Shown here: positions 13,563 through 20,162 of the stretch, one piece after another
Position numbering within the stretch: the stretch's first letter is position 1
Layout: the number at the start of each line of letters is the position of its first letter
Source: a virus
Length of the DNA: 23,104 bases
Strand: one strand, 5' to 3'
Virus record (IMG/VR): IMGVR_UViG_3300000115_000194
Location: 934-24,037 of that record
Position numbers and translations under genes: made by a program
The notes under the pieces: generated by a model
Database searches by the model: none
The model's input: only the letters and a program-made list of their open reading frames with translations
Told to the model about the DNA's origin: nothing

Positions 13563-13572
13563 TATAGTATAT

Positions 13573-14421
13573 ATGAATGATCAAATAGGCATATGTATAT
13601 CAACATGTGATAGACCTGAATATCTCAAAAAATGTATCAACTCTCTAAAAGGTGTGGATGCAGTGGTTTGTATATGTGATGATGGTCATAAAAAGGTTGA
13701 TGATTTTATACCATCCAATATTAATATTCTAAGGACAAAGAAACCACGAAGTGGTGTGGCTATTAATAAAAATATGGGGTTTAGACATCTTTTAGATAAA
13801 GGATGTGATTATATCTTTATGATAGAAGATGATTGTATAATCAAGGATCATATATTGTTTTCAAAATATATAGAGGCGAGTAAAATAACTGGTATACAAC
13901 ACTTTAACTTTGGCCCGGGTTCTCCATGGAATAGAAAACAAGATAATAAATCACTAAAGGGCGATTTATCTAAGAGGATGGATGCAAAGCAGGATGGTGA
14001 ACCGGTACCACGTATGGTGATTGAGTATGATGAGTCTGGTGAGACAGTATTATGTCTTTATGAACACGTAGTAGGCATGTTATCCTTTTTTACGCGTAAA
14101 GGTCTAGAGGAGGTTGGACTATATGACGAAGATTTTTATAACGCGTGGGAGCATGTAGAGCATACGTATAGATTTATTCAAAAGGATATGACAACGCCTT
14201 TTTGGTGGTTTGCTGATATAAAGGATAGTGAAAAATATATTGAAGGTCAACAGGATGAAAAGGCTAATACAAGCTTAGCTAAAAATGAAAATGAGTTTAA
14301 TAAGTTAGTACATGATGGTTTGAGGGTGTTTAGATCCAAGCATAACATCGTACCAGGTGAAATAAAATCTGCATCAAAAACGGAGGTAGTAAATAACATA
14401 CAAAAAATTAAGCCATTATGA
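13573..14421 (+). CDS. GT-A family glycosyltransferase, 282 aa
   Basis: The frame is open from 13516, but that region holds the divergent promoters; the ATG at 13573 gives a normal GT2 N-terminus. IGICISTCDRPEYLKKCINSL (5-25) is the family-2 nucleotide-sugar start. The metal-binding acidic motif is I84-E-D86-D87-C within YIFMIEDDC. A later NAWEHVEHTYR resembles the catalytic ED..f segment. The donor and acceptor are unknown. It is the first gene of a six-gene plus-strand operon that includes UDP-galactopyranose mutase, suggesting the operon builds a glycan on the virion or host surface. It overlaps the next gene by ATGA. Confidence 0.85.
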   Translation: MNDQIGICISTCDRPEYLKKCINSLKGVDAVVCICDDGHKKVDDFIPSNINILRTKKPRSGVAINKNMGFRHLLDKGCDYIFMIEDDCIIKDHILFSKYIEASKITGIQHFNFGPGSPWNRKQDNKSLKGDLSKRMDAKQDGEPVPRMVIEYDESGETVLCLYEHVVGMLSFFTRKGLEEVGLYDEDFYNAWEHVEHTYRFIQKDMTTPFWWFADIKDSEKYIEGQQDEKANTSLAKNENEFNKLVHDGLRVFRSKHNIVPGEIKSASKTEVVNNIQKIKPL

Positions 14422-15083
14422 AGAATATAGATGTAGTTATTTTATCAAACACTGCTAATATGGAGTATTATAAAATGCTCAAGCAGTGTATTACGAGTAT
14501 TAAGAGCAATACAGATGTTAATACTAATATTATTTTAGTTGAGACAAACAAAGAGTTAAAGGGTAAGGATCTTAAACTACCAATAGATACAATTTATATA
14601 CCAGAAGAAGAAGAATTTAATTATAATAAGTTCCTAAATTATGGGCTACAGTTTTGCAAAAATGACTTTATATGTATAACTAATAATGATGTAATATATG
14701 AATCAAACACACTAAAAGTTTTAGTTGATAGTCTAGATAAATATGACTCAGTCAGTCCATGGGATAATAGAGACTCGTGGAAGTTTCATAAAGAGCGTAA
14801 AACATATGAAGGATATAGAACGACAATACATCTTACAGGTTGGTGTATTGTAACAACTAAAGAGACGCTTAAGAATATAGGGGGATCATTTGATGAGAGA
14901 TTTGAATTTTGGTATCAGGATGATGATTATTCTAGATTATTACAACAAAATAATCTAACTCATGCTCTAATTGGTGATGTATCTGTATACCATCTCGGTC
15001 AGCAGAGTCATAAATTGTTTGAAGATGTAAATAAAAAGACTCAGGGTATGAGTGAAGTTTTTATAAGTAAATGGAAATCTTAA
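14418..15083 (+). CDS. GT2-type glycosyltransferase, 221 aa
   Basis: DVVILSNTANMEYYKMLKQCITSI at the N-terminus is the family-2 (rhamnosyl- or galactofuranosyl-type) opening. ICITNNDVIY (85-94) carries the metal-binding N-N-D in place of DxD. Further on, LTGWCIVTTKETLKNIGGSFDERFEFWYQDDDY is the acceptor/catalytic W..DD.DY region, and VYHLGQQS its usual closing His. It is shorter than its neighbour and may consist of the catalytic domain only. Coupled by ATGA to the upstream glycosyltransferase. With UDP-galactopyranose mutase immediately downstream, a galactofuranosyltransferase is a reasonable guess, not shown by the sequence. Confidence 0.82.
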   Translation: MKNIDVVILSNTANMEYYKMLKQCITSIKSNTDVNTNIILVETNKELKGKDLKLPIDTIYIPEEEEFNYNKFLNYGLQFCKNDFICITNNDVIYESNTLKVLVDSLDKYDSVSPWDNRDSWKFHKERKTYEGYRTTIHLTGWCIVTTKETLKNIGGSFDERFEFWYQDDDYSRLLQQNNLTHALIGDVSVYHLGQQSHKLFEDVNKKTQGMSEVFISKWKS

Positions 15084-15087
15084 AAAT

Positions 15088-15104
15088 AAAATAATTATTA
15101 TTTT
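15088..15104 (+). repeat. Perfect 7-bp inverted repeat, all A/T
   Basis: AAAATAA and TTATTTT flank a 3-nt loop in the 32-nt gap between the glycosyltransferase and the mutase gene. It has no G-C pair, so it is weak as a terminator. A poor -10 (TATACG, 15104-15109) follows at leaderless spacing from the ATG at 15116. Confidence 0.35.
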
Positions 15105-15115
15105 ATACGAAAATA

Positions 15116-16105
15116 ATGAAAATTAATATTATTGGTTGTGGTTTGTCAGGTGTTACAGCAGCAATTCTTCTCAAAGAGCAGGGCCACGATGTTGAGATAT
15201 TCGAATCCCGGGAACATATAGGTGGTAATTGTTATGATGAGAAAATAGATGATGTTGTAGTTCATAAATATGGATTGCATTGTTTTCACACAAACGATAA
15301 TGAGGTTTGGGATTTTTTAAACAGGTACACAAAATTTAATAATCATCAGTTACGTGCAAGAGCGAATACAAAACTTGGTCTAATATCTATACCATATAAC
15401 AAAAAGACGGAAGAGCAAATTAGGCGCGATCTAAGTGAAGAAGAAATTCATGAATTAATTTTTAAAGACTACTCGGAGCGTCATTGGGGTATACCGTGGG
15501 ATAATCTACCAAAGTCAATCTCCGGTCGAGTACCTACAAAACGTGATAGTTATGATGATAGATATTCTCTAGATAAATATCAAGGCATTCCTGTGAATGG
15601 ATATACAGCAATGTTTAAAAATATGCTTGATGGTATTAAGGTCAATCTTGGTGTAAGTAAAGACGAGTACCGTAACCTTAAGGGTGATAAGATGGTGTAT
15701 ACAGGTAAGCCTGATGATTTTTTTAATTATGAATTTGGTAGACTAGAGTATAGATCACTAAAATTTAAACACAAAAAGGTACAGAGAACAGATTTGTTTT
15801 CTTTTGAAAGAGGTGCACAAATAAATGAATGTAATAATAAGCCTTACAATAGGACAGTAGACAATAGTGTCTTTTTAAATCAGCAGCTTCCACATACTAT
15901 TTTGACAAGAGATTACCCGGAGGAGCATAACGATACAAATGATCCTATATATCCAAAGAGATTTGGTAGCAATATTGAAATATTTAATAAGTATAAAAAG
16001 GCCATCAAAGCTGACACTAATACTATTTTTCTTGGAAGATTAGCCACTTACAAATATCTAGATATGTGGATGGCTATTAAACAGGTAATGGTAAAATTAA
16101 AATGA
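15116..16105 (+). CDS. glf: UDP-galactopyranose mutase
   Basis: The flavoenzyme interconverts UDP-galactopyranose and UDP-galactofuranose. The FAD-binding Rossmann motif IIGCGLSG is at 5-12, followed about 20 residues later by the acidic end of the second strand (EIFESREHIGGNCYD). HKYGLHCFHTND (compare yGpHiFHT) and KDYSERHWGI are family signatures, and the C-terminal FLGRLATYKYLDMWMAI is the conserved GR..tYkY..Md segment. The 329-aa length is a little short for bacterial Glf but all key blocks are present. It supplies the donor for a galactofuranosyltransferase, presumably one of the flanking glycosyltransferases. Overlaps the next gene by ATGA. Confidence 0.93.
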   Translation: MKINIIGCGLSGVTAAILLKEQGHDVEIFESREHIGGNCYDEKIDDVVVHKYGLHCFHTNDNEVWDFLNRYTKFNNHQLRARANTKLGLISIPYNKKTEEQIRRDLSEEEIHELIFKDYSERHWGIPWDNLPKSISGRVPTKRDSYDDRYSLDKYQGIPVNGYTAMFKNMLDGIKVNLGVSKDEYRNLKGDKMVYTGKPDDFFNYEFGRLEYRSLKFKHKKVQRTDLFSFERGAQINECNNKPYNRTVDNSVFLNQQLPHTILTRDYPEEHNDTNDPIYPKRFGSNIEIFNKYKKAIKADTNTIFLGRLATYKYLDMWMAIKQVMVKLK

Positions 16106-16857
16106 AAAAGAAATCATGTATATTAACTGTAGCAAGGCAAGAATATGACTTTGCTCCAATATGGTATAATTATTATTCACAATTTTTTAGTAGTTGTGAT
16201 ATGTATTGTTTAATTAATGAAGAGGGTGATACAAGCTTTGAGGGGCTAGATATTAATGTTGAATATAGGGAGTCGGATTTATCGATTGGTTTGCACCAGT
16301 CCTTAGTAAACAACACAACTCAAAAAATTAAGCAGTTGTTTGAAGAGTATGAGTGGGTGGTTTTTACTGAAACAGATGAACTTATTGTACCTAATCCGAA
16401 CATATATAAAAACTTTACTGATATTTTTAACTCGGAAACTAATCAAAGGTGTTGTGGTTATAATTTAATACAGCGTGAATCAGAAGAGGCCTTTGATAGT
16501 GAGAGGAGTATTTTAAGTCAGAGAGAATATTGGGTTAGAATGCCAATGTTTGATAAAACATTAATACTAAAACAACCGGTGACTTATGAGTTGGGATACC
16601 ATCATTGTAAACCAGAAACACAAATTAATGAAAATATTGCACTCGTACATCTACACTATTTTGATAAGGATATAATGCTTAACAAATTAAGCAGAACGAG
16701 AAAATTTGACTGGGGTAGTGAAGCAAGTGCTAGTGGAATACAGAATAAGAGTGGGGACAGGGTTGCATTGAATAGGGTAAAGGAGTATAGGTTAAGGTGC
16801 AGTAAAATACCCTGTGAATTATATGTAGATAAACAAACAGGTGAATTTATAATATAG
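16102..16857 (+). CDS. Glycosyltransferase-like protein (GT2/GT92-type), 251 aa
   Basis: CILTVARQEYDFAPIWYNYYSQFFSSCDMYCLIN (5-38) is the opening of the Glyco_tranf_2_4 / DUF23-type glycosyltransferases, which typically read v.rnE...l.eW...y...G. WVVFTETDELIVP (84-96) supplies the metal-binding D-E. HHCKPETQ and LVHLHYFDKDIML later resemble the His-rich closing region. It acts within the glycan operon, overlapping the mutase gene by ATGA and leaving 2 nt before the LicD-type gene. Donor and acceptor unknown. Confidence 0.75.
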   Translation: MKKKSCILTVARQEYDFAPIWYNYYSQFFSSCDMYCLINEEGDTSFEGLDINVEYRESDLSIGLHQSLVNNTTQKIKQLFEEYEWVVFTETDELIVPNPNIYKNFTDIFNSETNQRCCGYNLIQRESEEAFDSERSILSQREYWVRMPMFDKTLILKQPVTYELGYHHCKPETQINENIALVHLHYFDKDIMLNKLSRTRKFDWGSEASASGIQNKSGDRVALNRVKEYRLRCSKIPCELYVDKQTGEFII

Positions 16858-16859
16858 TT

Positions 16860-17411
16860 ATGGGCAATAAAGCTAATGCAACAAACAAAGAAACCCTAAA
16901 CAATACACTCCAAAAGATTTCTGTTATATTAAATAATAGTTCTGTTAAGGAATGGTTTATTAGTTATGGTACACTATTGGGTATTGTCCGCGACTTTTCC
17001 TGTATATCTCATGATGATGATATTGATATTTGTGTTTGTATGACACAATATGGTGCTGTAAAGCAGTTACTAGAAGATAATAGTTTTGAGATATGGAATA
17101 AAACATATCCTCATGATACAAGACTACATAACACGACATACATGATCAAAACCAAGCCTACAGAAGATATGGCTAGTATTGATTTTTATTTTTGTAGGGT
17201 TGATAACTCAGGGTCATATTTTGATATATGGGAGAATACAATGTGGCATAATTGCTTGGATAATGGTGGTAAGCTACCTACTAAAGAATGGAATGACACC
17301 ACTCTCAATATACCTAATAATTTTGAACGAAAGCTTATTGCACGGTATGGTAAGTGGTGGGTACCAAGCAAAACAAAACATGGAGGACCTAGCCCAAATA
17401 ATTTAATATAA
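16860..17411 (+). CDS. LicD/fukutin-like phosphotransferase, 183 aa
   Basis: The LicD nucleotidyltransferase-fold motif is clear: WFISYGTLLGIVRDF (32-46), then SHDDDIDICV (50-59), with the three Asp residues (52-54) and D56 as likely metal ligands. Family members move phosphocholine, or in eukaryotes ribitol phosphate, from a CDP- donor onto glycans. At 183 aa it is a minimal form. No CDP-choline synthesis gene is in the window, so the donor would come from the host, or the transferred group is different. It continues the glycan operon (3-nt gap to the methyltransferase). Confidence 0.85.
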   Translation: MGNKANATNKETLNNTLQKISVILNNSSVKEWFISYGTLLGIVRDFSCISHDDDIDICVCMTQYGAVKQLLEDNSFEIWNKTYPHDTRLHNTTYMIKTKPTEDMASIDFYFCRVDNSGSYFDIWENTMWHNCLDNGGKLPTKEWNDTTLNIPNNFERKLIARYGKWWVPSKTKHGGPSPNNLI

Positions 17412-17414
17412 CTT

Positions 17415-18047
17415 ATGGATAAAAAATACTGGACAGAATTTTATAAGAATAAAAATAATGTACATCAACTCAACACACCGAGTACGTTTGCTGTTTTTTG
17501 TAATGATAGCTTTTTTAAAGATAAAAACAGCATAGTTGATCTCGGCTGCGGCAGTGGTAGAGATTCAGTTTATTTTTCTAGTAAAGAAAAAAATGTGTAT
17601 GCTATTGATCAGGCATTATATGGTCTTACACACTATGTTACACATATAGAGAATATAGACAACATAACCTTATTAGAAGAAGACTTTATTACATATGATT
17701 ACACCGGTTTAGATAATATTGATGTTTTTTACTCGAGATTTACAATACACTCAATTACACAAGAAGAAGAAGATATTATTTTAACTAACATTTACAACAA
17801 CTTACCTACGGGTGGTTTATTTGCCTGTGAGGTTAGAACAACAAAGGACCCTCTTTGTGGTGTAGGTGAACATATCTGCGATACAACTTATATGACTGAT
17901 CATAAAAGAAGGTTCATCGACTCTTCCAGTTTTATTAATAAGTGTTTAGGTATGGGATTTAATTTAAAATACTTTACTGAAGAAGATAATTTATCTGTAT
18001 ATAAGGACGATAATCCTGTTTTAATGAGAGTAATTCTAGAAAAGTAG
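17415..18047 (+). CDS. Class I SAM-dependent methyltransferase, 210 aa
   Basis: SAM-binding motif I is IVDLGCGSGRDSVYF (40-54), followed by motif II acid NVYAIDQ and a post-I LLEEDF. YSRFTIHSI is the motif IV-equivalent strand. W6 with YKNKNNV at the N-terminus resembles small-molecule or sugar methyltransferases of the tellurite-resistance/UbiG type. As the last gene of the glycan operon it probably methylates a sugar or the glycan end, but that is context-based inference. Its TAG directly abuts the -35 of the next promoter. Confidence 0.85.
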   Translation: MDKKYWTEFYKNKNNVHQLNTPSTFAVFCNDSFFKDKNSIVDLGCGSGRDSVYFSSKEKNVYAIDQALYGLTHYVTHIENIDNITLLEEDFITYDYTGLDNIDVFYSRFTIHSITQEEEDIILTNIYNNLPTGGLFACEVRTTKDPLCGVGEHICDTTYMTDHKRRFIDSSSFINKCLGMGFNLKYFTEEDNLSVYKDDNPVLMRVILEK

Positions 18048-18075
18048 TTGAACCAATAACATTTGACACTATAAT
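18048..18075 (+). promoter_or_regulatory. Sigma70-type promoter
   Basis: -35 TTGAAC (18048-18053), 16-nt spacer, -10 TATAAT (18070-18075). Predicted +1 is 18082, exactly the A of the downstream ATG. The whole promoter fits in the 34-nt gap. Confidence 0.8.
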
Positions 18076-18081
18076 AATAGT

Positions 18082-18663
18082 ATGATAATTGATCAACAAG
18101 TATATAATGGAGACTTTATTCACGAGCGGTTTGCGTATAAGGTATTTCGTAAGGAAGTAACACCGTATGGTAATATTGTGGCGTTTAGAGCTCCAATGGA
18201 TGTTAGTGATAATTTAATTGATCTAGAGGATACCCTATCTAATGACTTTATTCACTCTGAAGATGCAATTAACTTCTGCTGGGAGATTCCAAATTTATGC
18301 CCTATCGGTGCAGTATCATTCCAGAGGTTATTCAATACTGCTGTAGGTAGAATTCTAAGTGATACAATTAAAAAGGATATCGTGATGGATGGAGACGATA
18401 TTATGGTTGTAGATAGTTTTAAGGGTAGTGATGGTGAGGTAAGAGACGAGGGTAAGGTGAGTGTTTCAATTACTTATAGTAGAGAAAATGTAGCTCTCGG
18501 TCACACAGGTATTAACGTTAATGCAGGTAATAAGGCTCCAGGATTTGCTTATTCATCTAATTTAGATGATATTACTGTCGAATCCTTTATGAATAGTGTT
18601 ATTACATATTTTAATGATGAAGTAAAGGATCAGTTTGTTGCTACGACAAAGATTATTGTATGA
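18082..18663 (+). CDS. Conserved T4-like marine phage protein (possibly DUF366-type), 193 aa
   Basis: The opening MIIDQQVYNGDFIHERFAYKVF, the central IVAFRAPMDVSDNLIDLED, then INFCWEIPNLCPIGAVSFQRLFN and ALGHTGINVNAG are blocks I recognise from a protein conserved across T4-like cyanophages, which I associate, less surely, with DUF366. Function is unknown. No nucleotide-binding loop or membrane segment is present, and the sequence is beta-rich with scattered His and Asp. It heads the run that includes the co-chaperonin and, after a gap, the helicase, and has a strong early-type promoter. It overlaps the next gene by ATGA. Confidence 0.85.
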   Translation: MIIDQQVYNGDFIHERFAYKVFRKEVTPYGNIVAFRAPMDVSDNLIDLEDTLSNDFIHSEDAINFCWEIPNLCPIGAVSFQRLFNTAVGRILSDTIKKDIVMDGDDIMVVDSFKGSDGEVRDEGKVSVSITYSRENVALGHTGINVNAGNKAPGFAYSSNLDDITVESFMNSVITYFNDEVKDQFVATTKIIV

Positions 18664-19034
18664 ATTTCTTCCAAATTCAGAATAAACTCTTTTACTCAAA
18701 AAAAGATGATGCCGGCTTTCTAGATCAAGAGGGTGAGTCTGCGTTTGTTCCTTTTTTACTAAACAGATGGCTATCCTTCTATAGTAAAGACACCCCTCAT
18801 TTTGTTAATGAGACACTAAACAAATATACAGGTCTGTTTGAAGATAAACAACAACTTTATAGATTATATTATAACCTAATACCTAGACTTAAGTTTAAGA
18901 GGGTTAAATATATTAAAAAAATAAAAAAGGAAAAAGAAGAAGATGCAGATTTGTTTATTATTGCTAAAAATAAAAACTTATCAGTAAGAGAGCTTAAACA
19001 GTATGTTGATTTTTACGGTGTACAAAATAAATAG
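18660..19034 (+). CDS. Small protein, possibly gp62-like clamp-loader subunit, 124 aa
   Basis: The pattern FVPFLLNRWLSFYSKDTPHFVNETLNKY...DKQQLYRLYYNLIPRLKFKRVKYIKK resembles the small clamp-loader subunits of T4-like marine phages (Phage_clamp_A type: PF.iNr.lS...d...vNe.N.....dk...y.fl...i.k.kRf..W). The length is close to those short forms. T4 gp62 itself is longer and not obviously similar. In T4 the subunit works with gp44 to load the gp45 sliding clamp; gp44 and gp45 are not in this window. An alternative is an unrelated basic protein. It is translationally coupled to the upstream gene by ATGA and sits among replication and assembly genes. Confidence 0.55.
   Translation: MNFFQIQNKLFYSKKDDAGFLDQEGESAFVPFLLNRWLSFYSKDTPHFVNETLNKYTGLFEDKQQLYRLYYNLIPRLKFKRVKYIKKIKKEKEEDADLFIIAKNKNLSVRELKQYVDFYGVQNK
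19026..19033 (+). promoter_or_regulatory. Weak late-promoter-like box (AATAAATA)
   Basis: The first base differs from the consensus. T4 spacing puts +1 at 19039, one nt before the ATG at 19040, matching the leaderless geometry of stronger copies. Confidence 0.45.
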
Positions 19035-19039
19035 GTTAT

Positions 19040-19438
19040 ATGCCAGCAAATATTGATCAGTTAGCACCTTCGCGTAGTTTAATTGACTTAACAAAACATA
19101 GTGATGGAAATTTTGGAATTGAAGGTCTAGAATTAACACAAATTTTTGATGATATTCTACTTGTTGAATATATTGACGAAACTGATGACGGTGAAGTTAT
19201 AAGAAATGGTATTGTTGTACCTACAAATGCACTAAATAGTGCTTGGCGTAAAGCCAAGGTTATACTAGTCGGTCCAAACGTAAAATTTACTAAAAAGGGT
19301 GATATTGTGATATTTCCTAACAATCTTGGCGTTACAGTGTCAAATATTGACGTAGTTGGTAGGGGTAATATTAAGGGTGGTATATTTTTAAACGAAGATA
19401 GGGTATTTGGAATATGTAAGCCAAAGGATGAGAGTTAG
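19040..19438 (+). CDS. GroES/gp31-like co-chaperonin, 132 aa
   Basis: GroES-like blocks: LTQIFDDILLVEYIDETDDGEVIRNGIVVP (about 32-61) matches the first strands of the GroES barrel and its start of the mobile loop. AWRKAKVILVGPNV and GDIVIFPNNLGV match the later vGpGk.....VkvGD.Vlf pattern. T4 gp31 replaces GroES so that host GroEL can fold the major capsid protein gp23; a similar role is likely. The ~25-residue N-terminal extension (MPANIDQLAPSRSLIDL) is absent from bacterial GroES. The overlap of 11 nt with the next gene suggests coupling. Confidence 0.8.
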   Translation: MPANIDQLAPSRSLIDLTKHSDGNFGIEGLELTQIFDDILLVEYIDETDDGEVIRNGIVVPTNALNSAWRKAKVILVGPNVKFTKKGDIVIFPNNLGVTVSNIDVVGRGNIKGGIFLNEDRVFGICKPKDES

Positions 19439-19805
19439 CCGTACAGCACTTAACGGTATACTTTTAAATAACGTATGCGAAATTAGATTTGTGCGTCGGA
19501 TTCCTAAACCTGGCTATCCCGCCACAAGACGTATGTTTTGTACTAAATCTCACTCTTTACTAGCATCAACAAACGGTAGAGTTACACTAAACTATAAACA
19601 ACCTATAAAACCTCCTATTATTAATGAAGCGAAAGAGAATGTAGTCGTAGTGTGGGATATTTTATTGCAAGGTTATAGAAATGTAAGCATGGATCAGTGT
19701 GATTTAATTCAACAACTGCCAGCAAACGAAGAATTCTGGACGTACTTTAATGAAAATATATACCCTATGTCGGGTGAGCAAAAATTTAACTTTATGAATA
19801 CATGA
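19428..19805 (+). CDS. DUF2693/WYL_2-like phage protein, 125 aa
   Basis: The frame is open from 19407; the ATG at 19428, inside the end of the co-chaperonin gene, is chosen because it gives the shorter overlap. Residues about 29-90 (RRMFCTKSHSLLASTNGRVTLNYKQP.KPPIIN.AKENVVVVWDILLQGYRNVSMD) match the small Sm/SH3-like barrel found in many T4-like phages (DUF2693, renamed WYL_2). The WDI..QgyR strand is its most conserved part. No enzymatic residue is evident; a nucleic-acid or regulator-binding role is known only by analogy. It overlaps the next gene by ATGA. Confidence 0.7.
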   Translation: MRVSRTALNGILLNNVCEIRFVRRIPKPGYPATRRMFCTKSHSLLASTNGRVTLNYKQPIKPPIINEAKENVVVVWDILLQGYRNVSMDQCDLIQQLPANEEFWTYFNENIYPMSGEQKFNFMNT

Positions 19806-20140
19806 ACACCTGTCTAGAACAAGTTGCAGAAAAATTTAAACCGTTTTTACTAAAAGAAATAGTAATAAAAACGGATAAAAAAATATTAAGAAAGGGTACT
19901 TTAAGAATCTTTCAACTAAAACAATATTTTATAAAGCTATTTATTGAAGTAGGTGATAAGACGAGGCAGTATGAAATACCATACCCTTTCGATATTCATG
20001 AGTCAAAAGACATGTTAACACTCAATTACCACCTCTCAACTATAATGAAAGATGAGGAGGTTATACTCCAGACAAAACTTCTCGACGTTACTGGAAAATC
20101 AAAGATATATAATAACTTAGTTTATATCTTGCCTTCTTAA
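19802..20140 (+). CDS. Unknown phage protein, 112 aa
   Basis: The product is basic and beta-rich, with runs such as LLKEIVIKTDKKILRKGTL and YFIKLFIEVGDKTRQYEIPYPF. It has no cysteine cluster, membrane segment or catalytic motif that I recognise. The start overlaps the previous stop (ATGA), and the stop lies 22 nt before the helicase gene, whose -35 sits inside the end of this gene. Probably a small barrel or virion-associated protein; function unknown. Confidence 0.7.
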   Translation: MNTCLEQVAEKFKPFLLKEIVIKTDKKILRKGTLRIFQLKQYFIKLFIEVGDKTRQYEIPYPFDIHESKDMLTLNYHLSTIMKDEEVILQTKLLDVTGKSKIYNNLVYILPS

Positions 20141-20156
20141 ACACATCGGTTATAAT
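20129..20156 (+). promoter_or_regulatory. Sigma70-type promoter of the helicase gene
   Basis: -35 TTGCCT (20129-20134), 16-nt spacer, -10 TATAAT (20151-20156). Predicted +1 is 20163, exactly the G of the GTG start codon, which makes this a leaderless GTG start. Confidence 0.75.
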
Positions 20157-20162
20157 TAAGTT

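Noticed and set aside
13516-13572. Upstream ATG at 13516 as the start of the first glycosyltransferase
   Set aside because: It overlaps the divergent late promoter and the start of the minus-strand fibre gene, and the added residues do not resemble a GT2 N-terminus.
15088-15104. A/T inverted repeat as a terminator inside the glycan operon
   Set aside because: It has no G-C pairs and no distinct T-run beyond the repeat itself; such palindromes arise by chance at this base composition. Kept only as a low-confidence repeat.
18082-18663. QueF or another queuosine gene, because of its early-type promoter
   Set aside because: It lacks the QueF catalytic Cys/Asp motif and matches a different conserved phage family.
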